From Albula goreensis (Eukaryota > Chordata > Actinopteri > Albuliformes > Albulidae): a stretch of DNA of 64,000 nucleotides. Numbering within the stretch: the first letter of the stretch is position 1; each line of letters opens with the position of its first letter. Shown here one piece after another: positions 1 to 16,174 of the stretch. The notes under the pieces were generated by a model. That model searched no databases. It was not told the DNA's origin and was given only the letters and a program-made list of their open reading frames with translations. Location: contig CM040761.1 in the NCBI GenBank assembly GCA_022829145.1, positions 15,186,245 to 15,250,244 on the forward strand, written 5' to 3'. Made by a program: the position numbers and the translations under genes.

Positions 1-3000
1 CGTTTGAGGATTAAACTATCCATCAGATCTAGAAGCTGTCAAGAACGTCATTAACGATACCTCAGTCATTTAATACGTTTGCGGGGTTCTTCGCCCGAGG
101 AGTCTTATTTTGCAGGCGAATTAACCAAGGATGTCCATTTTCCTTTGATTATCACCTGATCTAAAGATTTTTATCCAAAAGTATGAATTTGAAAAATAAG
201 CATGGTTTTCTTTGCTCCGTTAATTTACAATGAACTTTCATTCTTTGGAACTTTGTAACCCATTGTTACTTTGGAGGTGATGATTGGCCTGACCTCTTTC
301 ATATCACATGCTACACACTGCTAATTGACATTCGACTTAATGTGACTCATCTACATAACTGCCTTTGTGATTCAGTTACAACAAAGATAAAGTCCTAGCT
401 CACATGTTATGTTATTTTCCATTTCAAATTTCAGTCGATTCAGGAAATTAATTGCTATTCAGCTAACCCGTTGAAAAAATATAATTAATGGCAATTTTTA
501 CAGTTCATTAATAAACCACAAAGAAACTTTGTCAAGGTGCTGAGCTTCTCTGGTACTGTCAGCCCAGCTCACCAAGACCGTCAGCTCTGTTGGAGCTTGT
601 TTCTCCAAAACTGTCAGCTATGTTCCACAGAGGTATCACATAATGATCATAATAGCAATGTTCTTCAATAGTAGACCACTAGGTGTTATTTCACTGAAAG
701 GGTATATGTCCCTGAACAGAAGAGTTATAGGCCACCCGAGGTAGTAGACTGATGGTTTCCCTCTTGTTATGAACACCCTGCGTCATAACCCCTGGAGTGG
801 AATGCTTCATTATAGGTGCCAGAGGATATGGACATTGTGTCAGAGTGTGATTTTCCCATTCCTTAAAAAAATCAAGGAACAGTTAGGAGTTAACACTACC
901 TTCCTTTTTCCCCCCAGCCACAAAAGTAAGAATATGACTCACTTCATTATCATTCTATTGACAGAGGCTTGTCAGGTGATTGCATTGAGTGTATGACTGT
1001 GCAGCGCAACATATGTAGCATGGTCAAAGTCATATACCAAAGAATGTAAAAGTAGCCAGTGGAATACTTTGTGCGTATGTAAAAAGAAAGGGAAAGGTAA
1101 AGAGTTTGGGGAAGGATGTAAATAGTTATCATCCACTTAAGTGGCAATTAAAACGTACTGCACCTACTGACTATTGATGTCCTCTGATTTTCCAATTTTT
1201 CCACTCATCTAGCCTACAGTGTGACAGAAGAAGAAATGTGAATCATGATATGTGAATGATCCAATTCTGTATTCATGCAACTTGTCTATCACAGGTAATG
1301 TTACTACATTGCTTGGTTTTTGAATGGTATTTTATTGATGCGATTATGATATAAACATTTTTGTCTTGGAGGGTGAGAACATGAGACATGTATCTTCTAC
1401 CTTAGTAATGGAATATAGACTGAAATACACAACTGTGTAGGAACATGACTACTGTATGCTGCCCCCTCCTTCCCCCACGCCTTGCTAAGCACTTCAAAAA
1501 TGGCAGAAGGCCTGGGCTGTTATGAATGACAAAATGCACTCTGTGTTTATGGGGGAAAAATCCCTGTTGTTGCAGTGGAAGAATGGGATAGCTGGACTTT
1601 TCCCTAGTGTGCACAATGCAATGTAATGGATATGCAAATTCAATGCTTGTTATTCCTTGGCAAGAAGAATGAGATCATTATCTCTCTTGGCCCTGCTGTG
1701 TTTATTTGCCAGTCGTGGAGTAAAGCACATATCAGTGGTAAAGCACACATCCGAGACAGAATTTTTGATTCGTCTCCTTTTTGGGGAGTGGGACCTTTCC
1801 CCCATTGAGTGAGGTCTATGTACTGTTTAAAAGACCCTTGTACATGCCACTGTGTGTCACATTTTGTCCCCCTGGAACTTTCATCCACGTAGTTAAGCTT
1901 ACGTGTGTGAAAAGAGTCTCAGTTGACATCATTGGCTGCCTTTTACCCCTCTAAAGTATAGACAGTGGAACACAAACGCAGAGTGGTTTGGAAGAGTTTT
2001 AACGCTACTGGGGTGCCATTTGTGACAGAAGAATTTGTTTGGTTTCCTGTCCTCTGGGGGAAATCATCCACCACAAACCTGATGGGCTCACTGACTTTGC
2101 ACAGCAGAAAGACTGTTATGTTCACTGCAGTCTAGTCAATAGCCTAAAGAACAAAGAATGCCTCTGTTTGTGTCTATGTGTGCTCACATACATATTTTCA
2201 TCTTCATAGAGCATATTTGTGTCCGTATATTCACTATGCATGTTTCTATGTATGCCTGAGAGAGTGAGTGCATGTAATTAAGTATGCATATGTGTGAGTT
2301 GGTGTTTGTGTTTCAGTATATGAGAGAGTGTTCATCTGTTCCACAGATCAATGAGCTGTTTCATTTTGCTGGAGTGTTGGGTTCTGTGTGGTGTTTTGGC
2401 TGCCTACACTCCATGAGAGTTTCATGTGGCGTATTCATTGTATGTCTTCAATTGCATATAGCAAGCTGGAGTATCATTGTTTTATTTCATTGTAATTCAT
2501 TTGAACTATTGTTGCAGTGTTATGAGTTTGCATCGTTTCTCCTTTCCATTACCACCTTTTGGCTCCATCTTACTTTTCTGTTAAATATACATCCAAAACC
2601 TTTTATTTTGTGTCCCAGATATCACACCTGTATATAGTGATTAGGATTACACAGCCCTGTGCAGGACAGGCTCTGCTTGGGCTTAGCTCTGGCTCCTAAA
2701 GCAGAGCTTAGCAAGATCTATCTCCTGTTTGTGGTTGAAATCCAAGTGGACAGCATAAATGTTGTAGTGGGCTTTGCTAGAACACTTTTAAAAATGTTAC
2801 TTTTGTATGATACCCACCCCCCACCCCCAACCCCCCAGATATGGCTGTCTTTAACAGTGTTAAGATCAGCAAGCACAGCAGGATCACAGAAAGACAGGAT
2901 CACTCAGTTCCATGGGACACAGAGGACTCCTCCACAGCAAGATCAGGTGATAAACTAATTGAATACTCTTTTACAGTTCTTTCTGAGTGTGTGGAAATCA

Positions 3001-5180
3001 GGATTCAGTCAGTGAAATTAAAGACTGGCCTTACGCAAACAACAGAACGGTGTGAAATACAATGCAAGAGGCTCGTCCCTGAATCAGCCCCACACGCAAT
3101 TTTTAGATGAAGCATACGCGTAACTCAGCATACGAGGTGGGCAAGGTGATGTCTGTGTGATATAAGACGTCAGAGAAAGGCACATGAAATGCCACTTGGT
3201 GTCATCACAGAGACTCAGAGCTGGTGTTCAGGCCCACCAGTAAGGGCTCTCAGAGCTGGACTTTTTTTCCAGGAGATGACTAACCAGAGAAGGACAGCTA
3301 ATCCAGCGGAAATGAGGTTCAGTAAACCATGATTAATTAAAAATCTGGGCAACAACTGGGCTTAATTCACCAAACCAAAATCAAGTGGGTAGCCTAATGT
3401 TTTTTGTGGACGCTTTACAGCTCCGGAGTGGTACATCCTCCCAGTGAGCCACACAGCTCACATGCCCTTCATCCTGCTCAGCACTACACAACTCATCACA
3501 GATACCCTACCTCAAATCAACAAATGTAATTTCTGGAACATTCTCTTTTGTATTTCACACATTAAATTTTTCTTGCTTTGAAACATTAGCAAGTTGTTGC
3601 TAGTGTCAGGATACATTTTTTTTTTACCATTTTGTGCCTGAAAACAGTGTAGGAGTGTCCCAAAATATGGTTCTTATTGCTGTTTTTCATTTTTTTTATT
3701 TTCATGGGATAGCCTCTTGAGAAGTGCCGGCAAACTTTATTAAGCTATTAGTAGGCTTGGCTGCTAACATACAACGCCAATGAAAAATAACTTAAAGGCC
3801 TGGATTAATGTTTGTTTGAGAGCCTTGCGAACAGAAAGAAAAAGTTAATGCATTATCGGAGAAATCTCTGTACAATATGTATTTGAATAGAATATAATTG
3901 CGGATGATGAACAGCCTATCCCAGACTTCTGGGAATGGTAGTGACACATTAAACTACATTGATTGTGGGAAAAAGAAATCCCAGTGAACCTAACAGATAA
4001 AGTAATAGGATTTGTGTGGGGTAGGGCTACTGACTCATACTGTGATATCATCATCAGTATCAGGGGCAATCATGGGGGCAATTACTGCCACTAGTGGTGG
4101 GGATGATGAAGCAAAGATTGTGTACGCATTCATCCTTGTAGGGCCAGCTGATCAGAGTTTGGATGAATGCATGCTAATGGTACAAGCTATAGCGGGCTAT
4201 AACAGATAGCACAAAAGCAGCTGCCCACAGTGACTCTTAAAGGGCTCCAAGGCCCCCGGAAAAGACACACCCCCTTTGCGTATTCATAGCACTGATGGGG
4301 CCCCTGTCCAACCCTGGCCCCCCAAATCAATGAGAGCTAAGTGCCTTGCTCCAAGCGTCACACCTTTGTTACTGTAGCATACAGTGAATCTCATTGCGTT
4401 TACAGCGTTAATCAATCTGACACAAGGATAAAACATGATCTGTAAATGTACTGTTTATTTAACTACAGACCATTTGACTCATAATTGTTAGATAAGATTA
4501 GATCATGCGCTTAGAGATGATCTGCTCTTTCAAGTAAAATAATGCATATTTTTGACATAAAATAGATACAATAGATAAAACAGATGGAATAGATAGACCA
4601 TAGGCCTACGGCATATTACGACAGAATTAATGATAAAGGATAACAGAATATTGTCTGACAGCAGAACTGACTCGCAGCATCCATTTTTATTTCTGTCTTA
4701 AACGTGAAAATATAAATGACTGTTAAGGACTGAGGATTGAGATGAATGACCCGGAATCAGCACAATCATTCTTCAGAAACAATCACACAAACTTCGCCAT
4801 ATCATCATAAACGCATGTCTAGAAATTGAGTCTAATTTGGAATTGTGTCAGAGAAAATTTGAAGCATACTTCCTCATTTTGTTATTTTTGGTCAACTCAA
4901 GTATCAAGAATTTAACAACTGGACAACACCACAATACAACCGTTATATTCTTCTCTATTTTACTCTGTATGTAATATCCTCATATTAGACGACTGTTTGG
5001 ATTTAATCTCCACAAAATGTATGCTATTCTAAACTATTCAAAACGGAAATATATTTAAGTTATTTTTGTACAATAATCTAGTATTCTAAATGGACCAATT
5101 ACTGAGACAGATGGTTACCTGCGGTCTTCGGATAGGAAATGATCGCGCCAGAAATGTAACGAGGGACCGGGGAGCCCAGA
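1..5180. other. Intergenic region upstream of nms
   Basis: I find no exon I can support here. Open frames are short, lack family resemblance and are not joined by plausible splice sites. The DNA is AT-rich, with homopolymer runs and a GT/AT-rich low-complexity patch around 2160-2330. In vertebrates the gene beyond NMS is usually CHST10; none of its exons is recognisable, so it would lie outside the window if conserved. Confidence 0.6.
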
Positions 5181-5187
5181 TAAGGCG

Positions 5188-5226
5188 TTGATTGGCTACT
5201 TCTGCCCAGGAAACGCTTTTTATAAC
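5188..5226 (+). promoter_or_regulatory. nms: Core promoter of nms: inverted CCAAT box and TATA box
   Basis: An ATTGG (inverted CCAAT) at about 5190 is followed by TATAACA at about 5219-5226, roughly 140 bp before the start codon at 5367. This spacing would place transcription start near 5250 and give a 5' UTR of about 115 nt. A compact TATA promoter suits a tissue-restricted neuropeptide gene. The transcription start is inferred. Confidence 0.55.
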
Positions 5227-5366
5227 AATCACATTTTCAGTCGAGCAGAGGATTAGATACAGAAGGTTGCAATGTGAGGGGTTTGTGTCACAACCCAGGG
5301 AAAACTACTCTTGAATATATCTCCAAAGCGAATATAATCGCGTGACACTCAACAACTCTAATAGCC

Positions 5367-8300
5367 ATGATGATTTCTATTAAACGTTTGCAACTTCTTC
5401 TCATCTTTTTAATTTTGTCTACTGCTACCTGGCCAGCAATCACAGGTAAGAAATTAATCTCTTATTTTGAAAACCCGGCAATTTCATTCATGCAACACCT
5501 CCTTGTTGCTTTTTAAATTATTTGTTTTGATGGACAAGGAAATGATTACCAATCACTGATGATTAACATAATTTTGAATATTTACAACATTTATTATTCA
5601 GTAATTGACACAATAATTTACTGGCACGAAGGCGATATCTACCTAGTGTCCAGATACTTTTTGACCACTTCATATTTATTTTTGACAAAGTGTCGTGTAT
5701 TATTGATTTGATATCGAAATACTGTGGGAAATAGTTCAATTATAACCAATCGCGGTGTTCATGAAAATTACAAAAAGATTAATAATTCTTGCTACAATTA
5801 CCAATGTAAGTTTACTTCGTCTAACCGTTGAAAGAAAACATTATTAATCGGGCAAAGTTTAAGACAATGCTCCATTGTGGCTTTATTTGAAAGCGTCCAT
5901 AATGTTTCTTGATTTATTTTCTCCATTCTTTTTTCAGGCTTTCCATATGAGTTCTCAGACTGTGTGGATCACGGTCCTTTCAGAAAGGTATCGATTTTTT
6001 ATTACTTCTACTGTAAAAAGCATTAATGAAACTTCCGAGAGGGAATGTGTTCAGACAGTACCATTATGTGTGTTGTCTGTGACGAGTGTTTCAAGACGTG
6101 CAGTTTACGGTAAAACAAACTGATCTCAGATCGCGTAAATGATCTTTTGTTTTTTATGTTTATCATGCCATCATGTCCAGTTTGCCAAGGACTGTTTTTC
6201 TCGTAAATCACTGGGACATTTTTTTAATGCAATGAGAAGAACTTTCTGCATATAAACGGTCTCATTTTGTGGAAGTATTGTTGAGGACATTTGTTTTTAC
6301 TTAAGCTACTTTCCTGATCTAAGAGTTGTGTAGAAAAAACAAATGTTTGTACCCTGGCACCGAGGTCCAAGATTGAATTTAGACTTATAAAGTAAAACAA
6401 AACCAGTTTTGAGAAACTACAAATTGCCTAAAACCATAATCAGATATCTAAATAGCTAATGTGGATTAATAGTTACATTTGTGCGGGTAAAAAAATACAG
6501 ATTTAGTGTAGAGTCGTGTGTCTTCAAAATTGTATAAGGTCTGCTTATATACCATTTGTGCGCTCTGTTGACTTTGAGGTTTTATCTGAAATCCTCCTTG
6601 GAGAAATGTTTTATACTTAGACAAATGGAAATCTGTAAGCAAAGCAATAAGATAGAAAAGTAGCGTTATGCATCTTTTGCTTGCCTCATATGAGAGTGAT
6701 CTCTACAATGCAACATGCTGGGGTTTTAATCAGACACGGTGGTGACAGCTCAGACTATGTGATGACCCTGCCTGAGACTGGGCAGAGGTGATGAAGTCTT
6801 CTTTTTTGTCACTCAGCACACTACACATTATGGGGAGGTGGAGTTATTTCAGATCTGGCAAAACCTACGCAGTGAAATATTAAATGTCTTCTGAACAAAA
6901 TTATACATCTGCTGGCCATCTGTTTCCCCCATATATAGGTTTCTGACTTGCAGAGAAAGCCGTGTAAATTGACTTGGGAAGATCAGAATACGGTAAGCAT
7001 CAGAGGTTTTTTTATATAGTTTTTTGAAAGTGCCGGGGTAGAGCTCATGTTGTTAAGAGAGGATTTTTCTGTTTACCTTACAGGATCAAATCCAAGACGT
7101 TTACAAAAGAGTAAGTCTAAATTGTAATTTATTATGTCAAGAATATTATTCAACTCTCAACCACCGTAATGTAAACGGGACCTCTCACTCTCATTCTCTC
7201 TTTCGCAGTTCTTGTTTCATTACTCCAAATCCCAGGATTCTCATCACTCAGTGAAGAGTGAGGTAAGCAGGAAACTCAGTGACAGTTATCCAGTATGTAC
7301 TATTATATTGGATTGAATTCTGCATGTTCTTAGATGATTCTGGATTCAATAGTAAGGTGGGGTCTTGCTATCCCACACAGACTTCCCCAGAATTGCAATC
7401 TGAACACTGTTGTATTGTCTGCTGATGGACTGTAGTTTCAGAGTGTGCCAACATTTATGGTTTTGCTCCATTTAAACACCTAACTACATCATTTCAATCA
7501 AAATTAGACTTGTGCTTTATTTGCCTTATTAGTGACGTTATGTTTGAGGTGGTGGAGGAGCTTCACTACTCAGACTGAACGGGCACAGGCACTCCAAGAC
7601 CACGGCTGCTAAACCGTGCTATGGATGTTTCCCTAGATGAGGGAGAGCACCATGTCTGTGCTGATATTGTGTCAGGGTCTTTGCTGTAACATTCTTTTCT
7701 CTTCCTCAGTCTCACTCAGTGCATCCTCTCATGCGCCTCTCTCCCAAACTGTCCCAGAGAAGGAAAAAACACTTCATCCTCATGGTAGGAATGGTTTATT
7801 TTTTACACACATGTAACATGTTCTTATTGTTTTCATATAAGGTGTTTTTTTTTAATTAAAAAAAGGCACAAAAATAATTTTTTCTCAATCTTAAAGAGTA
7901 GGTAACGACTCCAGGCTGCCAACCTTCAGCCACACTGGACAAAGGTATGGCTGCCATTTTGATAGACTTTTGAAAGACAGTTTTAATATCATGGACTGTG
8001 TGGCCCTTAATATTCCGTAGTCATGGGCAGGTTTACACTTCATGGAAAAATCTTGCTGCTAATGAACAGTCCATTTCTTATTCTGATGAATAATGATTTT
8101 GTGTTGGTGGGGCTAAAGTTGCAAGATGGCGATTCAAACCAACTCATTGAGTGATGCTTAGTTTAATCTAACACTGACAAAATCTTGATAGAACCAATCA
8201 GACTGCTGAAAGCTTTGTGAGGTCCTCTGGAACCACACCACAGCAAACATTACTGCATTTAACCCATTATACTCCCACTATAGATTTGGATGAATTAGTG

Positions 8301-9194
8301 TAAGCTTTGATGCACAAAAAGGACCAACAGGTTTTTGGATTTCATATCAACTTCTATGCTTATTTGCTTGATTCAATTATAAATTTACTTACTTTTTATG
8401 AAATCATGAGTTGCAGCTTCAGACTGCTTGTGTATTCTTTGTGAATGATACTGTGGAATTAAAACTAGCCGACACATCAGTCCACCTTAAATGATGTTGA
8501 GCTCCTTTGGTCTATTTTCTTGATTGTCAACCATGTACAGTTTTCAGCAGAGATGTTAGCACATCCATGAAACAGGTCAGGAAAGAGCAGAAGAACTCCA
8601 GGTGGACATTACTCAGATTTTAGTGTTACCACAAAAACTGGAAACTAGTTTACGACTGCAAAACTCTGGGCATTGTTGAAACTTCACTTTCAATCAATGA
8701 AGGCTGAGACAGAAGAACAAAAGACTGTATTAAGAGCTGCATTTGTGCCTCTAAACCTAAGGAGTACGAATATGAATAATGTCAACACTATTTCTGATGG
8801 TGGCAGTATTCATTAATGCATATACAAATTAAAATTTACATGCTGTATTCACATTGAAGTGTGTGTATGCATAGACACTGTATACAATGCAAACACTGTC
8901 TACTGCACATGCAGTACATATATGTTACTGTCCATAAATTTAGGAGACATGGTAGTGTATTTCTGTGTATGATATTTTAACAGAACTTTTTTTATGCTCT
9001 CTTCCTCTCCTCACTTTCCCCACTCTGTCTCTCCACCACTCCCTCCTTCCCTCTACAGCCCATTGTTCTCTCAGGAGATGCACAGTGAATCCCAGATTAG
9101 GAGGGAGGGCAGCTGGACGCCCCCTAAGGAAGTGTACATAAGAGAGGGAAAGACCTGCCTGCTCTCCTGCTACTCCTGCTGTGTTAAGCTCTAA
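5367..9194 (+). CDS. nms: Neuromedin S precursor, NMSRP-only form (7 coding exons)
   Basis: Secreted neuropeptide precursor. Coding exons: 5367-5445, 5938-5987, 6939-6992, 7084-7110, 7209-7262, 7710-7784, 9075-9194; all introns are GT/AG and the sum is 153 codons (152 aa). Residues 1-26 form a hydrophobic signal peptide. Residues 69-70 (KR) precede FLFHYSKSQDS, the hallmark of the NMU/NMS propeptides; IQDVYKR before it and HPLMRL after it favour NMS over NMU. The segment from F71 to Q104 ends at RRKK, so processing would release a 34-residue neuromedin S-related peptide. The canonical amidated FLFRPRN-G block is absent: the last exon instead encodes 39 residues ending in a Cys-rich tail. Start choice: ATG ATG at the head of the signal sequence; the second ATG is equally possible. 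The last exon is assigned by acceptor and phase only and is the least certain. Confidence 0.88.
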
Positions 9195-9268
9195 ATGTTG
9201 TTTTCCTGAATGTACGCACTGTCAGTGCAGGGGCCTGGTGCTGAAACCAGACTCACTTCACTGAAGAA

Positions 9269-9274
9269 AATAAA
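9269..9274 (+). terminator. nms: Poly(A) signal of nms (AATAAA)
   Basis: AATAAA lies 75 bp after the stop codon. A second AATAAA at 9585-9590 could give a longer 3' UTR that would meet the end of the convergent pdcl3 transcript. Confidence 0.6.
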
Positions 9275-9605
9275 TGTCTGAAAAGTGGTTCTAAAAGGTG
9301 GAGTGGTCCCTCTTTGTAGGTGTGATTACAAGGCCCGCCCATTTCCATTTCCTCAGCCACTCAACCTCCTTCCCTCCCTCTGGGCCTCCACTAGTGGGAC
9401 AAGAAGAAGTGGTAAAGTAATAAAAACACTGCAGCAAAGCTTCTGTGTTGTCCAGATTCTTTTTTTTATGAAACAACATAATTCCATGATGAATAAAAAC
9501 ATTTGGGGTTTGGGTACAGTGAACATTATATACATTTTCTCTGTAAAATGTATCATTCTTTAATATATTATGAAACTTGTGCAAAATAAAAAAAAATGTG
9601 TTTTT

Positions 9606-9611
9606 TTTATT
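9606..9611 (-). terminator. pdcl3: Poly(A) signal of pdcl3 (AATAAA on minus strand)
   Basis: TTTATT on the plus strand reads AATAAA on the minus strand, about 690 bp beyond the pdcl3 stop codon. I noticed no nearer canonical signal, so the pdcl3 3' UTR is probably about 0.7 kb (9.6-10.30 kb). Confidence 0.5.
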
Positions 9612-10302
9612 CCTCCCTCAAGGTGTGTTTAGATGGGCATGTGCAGCAGCAGGTCAGTGAGAAGAGGGCCATTACGTCCCCAATCTCCCATGTCCTAGCA
9701 GGGCAGCGTCAGGGGCCACATTAAAACAGTGGGTCACTTTACATGATCCAGGCTCTAAAGCCCCAACGGATAAATAAGTATGTGAGAGAAATGTTTCTGC
9801 TGATTTAAAAGGCCCTCACTAATTCTAGTGACCAACCAGGTTTCATGAGTACTAGAAAGTGGGCGGAGCTATCAATCAATGCCCTGAATGAGCCAGTCTA
9901 TGCAAATGCTTTGATGAGATTAAAATGCTGATTGTGTATGCTCTTCCTCCTTTTTGAATTGTTTTTTTTTTTGTTTTTGGGGTGAGACTTATGATGCTAG
10001 AGATGAGCAGCATTTGGCTTTGCTTTCTGCTGATTGGCAAAATGCAGCCAAAAGCATGAGGACCCTCTTCTTATGGGACTGAGAGGACCTTAAGGGTCAC
10101 AGTCACCCTCTCTCCAAAAGACAGAGAATCCTGGTCAGTGCACAGCAGTCTGTTGTCAGGTTTCCTGGTCACTGCTCCTTACTCCTCTCCAGTCAGGGAA
10201 AAGCATGCGGTTTCTTGTTGTTGCCAGCAGAGGGAGCCATCCAAACACACACCGTACACACACGCACATGAACCGTCATAAAGGGTGTCTGATAGAGCCT
10301 GG

Positions 10303-13906
<3,604 letters not shown>

Positions 13907-15142
13907 TTTGTTGGCTTGTTTAAAATCACACTCCTATCCACCCAGACACGAGGAAGTAGAGAGACCGCACTTGAATTTGTTCCGACAAAAAACAAAAATA
14001 TCCTTGAGATGTGTGCCTTTAAATTGTTCGATTTCTAACAATAACAGCCAATCACATTAATTTTGACAGTAAACATTACTTATCCGAATGTCACCTAGTA
14101 AGATAAGCGTGCTTGTTCAGTGTTAATTACTCCACTTTTGAGAGAAATTGCAGGGACTATAAACGGTGTTGCACCAACATCCGGTTTGTTTCCAGCTATA
14201 GCCATATAAGGCAATCGAACGCTACATGCCATTTGTAGCCGCAAAAGCAAACAACAGCTGTAACGAGACGTCAGTCACTGTGGACCTACCACTCACTCTG
14301 AAGACAAAGGACAAAATCGCTGAACGGTCATCAGTGTATTCTGTGATTTAACGTTTCCAATTCTAATTTCATTGTTCCGACATTCTGTGAAATATTACAA
14401 CTCATAACTTGAATTGAACAAGCACTTCTTTACAGACTGGTATTCCAAGCTGCCAGAGCCCAATGTTTTATGATGACTTCCTGAAACCATGGGAATTAAG
14501 AGCTTGAAGTAGCTTCTATAGTCCGTTTTATTAATCCTTTTTGAAAATGTAAAAAAAAAAAAGTCAAAACCACTGGGCCACATTGCATCATTAATTTATT
14601 TATTAGCTCACATTATTTCACATAATATGCATTTGCTGAATTAGATCTTCATTGATACAATTCAGCTGAAACACTTTGCTCCAGACAATATCAGGTCGTA
14701 AGTAAATGTAAGTAAAAAAACACCTCTGATGAAGAATTATTACAAATTATAAGAACATTGGTTTACTTCCATCTTTTAAACTATGCAATTTTTAGGTATA
14801 CTTTTTTTTTAAACAAACTTTTTACACTTTTTTTTTTTTAAAAATAATTTGTCCACTTTGCATGCTCCTTTGTAGAACAGTGAGGTGCAATCAGAATATT
14901 GTTTATTCTCCAAGAGTATAATGATATTTGGGGTATATTAAACAGACAAATGTTTCGGTTATAAGCCCCGATCCTGAATCTCTGAAGTCAGCACTGTCAC
15001 ACACAAGTATACCCCTCTCAGCATAAATATGACCATACACAGCTGAAAAGCATAGCAAAAACATTCTTAAATACAGGACTACACCTCCTTAGTATGGTTT
15101 GCTACAGGCCTATCACAGGAAGATAGCAGCTATAGTTTAACT
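13907..15142. other. pdcl3 5' flank and pdcl3-tbc1d8 spacer
   Basis: The first pdcl3 exon must continue upstream from 13906 as 5' UTR. No TATA box is evident; an ATTGG/CCAAT-type motif occurs near 14048 in AT-rich DNA. The rest holds homopolymer A/T runs and no supported exon. Confidence 0.45.
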
Positions 15143-15348
15143 CAGGGGTGTCAAACTCCAGTCCTGGAGGGCCACAGTGGTAGCTGGTTTTTGGTGTGTT
15201 TTAGCACTTAATTGATTAATTAAAATCACTGGTTGGCTAAAGAGTCCACACACCTGGTTTCCAAGGCCTAAAATGGCTGCCAATCGAAAGGAAAAAACAA
15301 AAACCCACAGACACTGCGGCCCTCCAGGACTCAACACTTGCACCAAAT
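15143..15348. mobile_element. Short non-autonomous hAT-like DNA transposon (MITE)
   Basis: The element opens with CAGGGGTGTCAAACTCCAG and carries an exact 14-bp inverted repeat, AGTCCTGGAGGGCC at 15160-15173 and its complement at 15318-15331. The outer left end (17 bp) is intact, but the outer right end is degraded. The interior has the ATTGATTAATTAA and GAGTCCACACACCTGG stretches that I recall from a common teleost palindromic repeat. It has no coding capacity. Assignment to hAT rests on the CAGGGG-type terminus and recall. Confidence 0.75.
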
Positions 15349-15879
15349 CCTTACCTTTTCTGCATGCATTTTGCAGGTTTACGTACATTTTTCATTGAAT
15401 ACTGTTGAGGTTTTACATTTAATTGCTAATCTATCGATAAAGAAAAGGTGATAGTATGTACTTAATGTAAACAAAAAAATCAGTAAATATTTTGCGTCTT
15501 CAGTTTAATAGTGTCACAAATCCATATTCAAAAAATGTACACAAATAATAATTTTCAGTCTACGTATGCATAAATAATAACTGCAAAAAATCACCTGACT
15601 AATCTCAATTTAGTCATGAGGCATATTGACAGCCGCCGTATCAGGAAAATTATTTTTGTTTCAGATAAGATTACTACCGAATCAGACTCAGCGTCTGGTT
15701 TGAGACTGACATAACTGTCAATTGCCAGTTTGTACATGTCTCATATTTATTCAGGTCCCGCTGTTTTATCTCATAACTATTAGTTTTTTTTTCTTGGATT
15801 GGATATATGGAATAACAAAACAAAGAAATCCAAGACAGTCGCCAATGACAAAGAGCCATTGAAATCAAACTTCCTCCAT

Positions 15880-16174
15880 ATTCGCCGGAACTGTGGGAAG
15901 GAAGGAAAGCTTGGGTAAAATGCGGAAATCAGACGCTTGCTGTATACATTTTCACTCGCGGGTGAGACAGACAAAATATGACTCAGTTCTCTTAGCTACC
16001 GCGAAGCAGCTGAAATCGACCATGGACGATCCGGAAAATCGCCTTTCTCGCGAAACGCATTGGTAACAAAGCCGCCAGATAAACAAAGCTGGCGTGCACC
16101 TGAACTACAGAAGTGCGACAAAACACAGTTTGCCTTTTGTTTTCCTTCTTCTCCCTCTGACCTGCGTCAGGAGA
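15880..16174 (+). promoter_or_regulatory. tbc1d8: tbc1d8 promoter / 5' UTR region with upstream ORF
   Basis: This CpG-containing stretch just before the tbc1d8 start has no obvious TATA box. It holds an AP-1-like TGACTCA at about 15980 and a TCTCGCGAAA element near 16047, a motif type typical of broad housekeeping promoters. An upstream ORF of 14 codons plus stop lies at 16022-16066 with a strong start context (GACCATGG). Whether it is transcribed depends on the start site, which cannot be read from sequence. Confidence 0.45.

Noticed and set aside
7896-7945. Possible extra nms exon ending at GTATGG
   Set aside because: In the required phase it reads Ser-Arg-stop, and the acceptor has a poor tract.
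5367-9194. Neuromedin U instead of neuromedin S
   Set aside because: FLFHYSK is shared, but IQDVYKR, the HPLMRL spacing, the SVKSE stretch and the pdcl3 neighbour fit NMS better.
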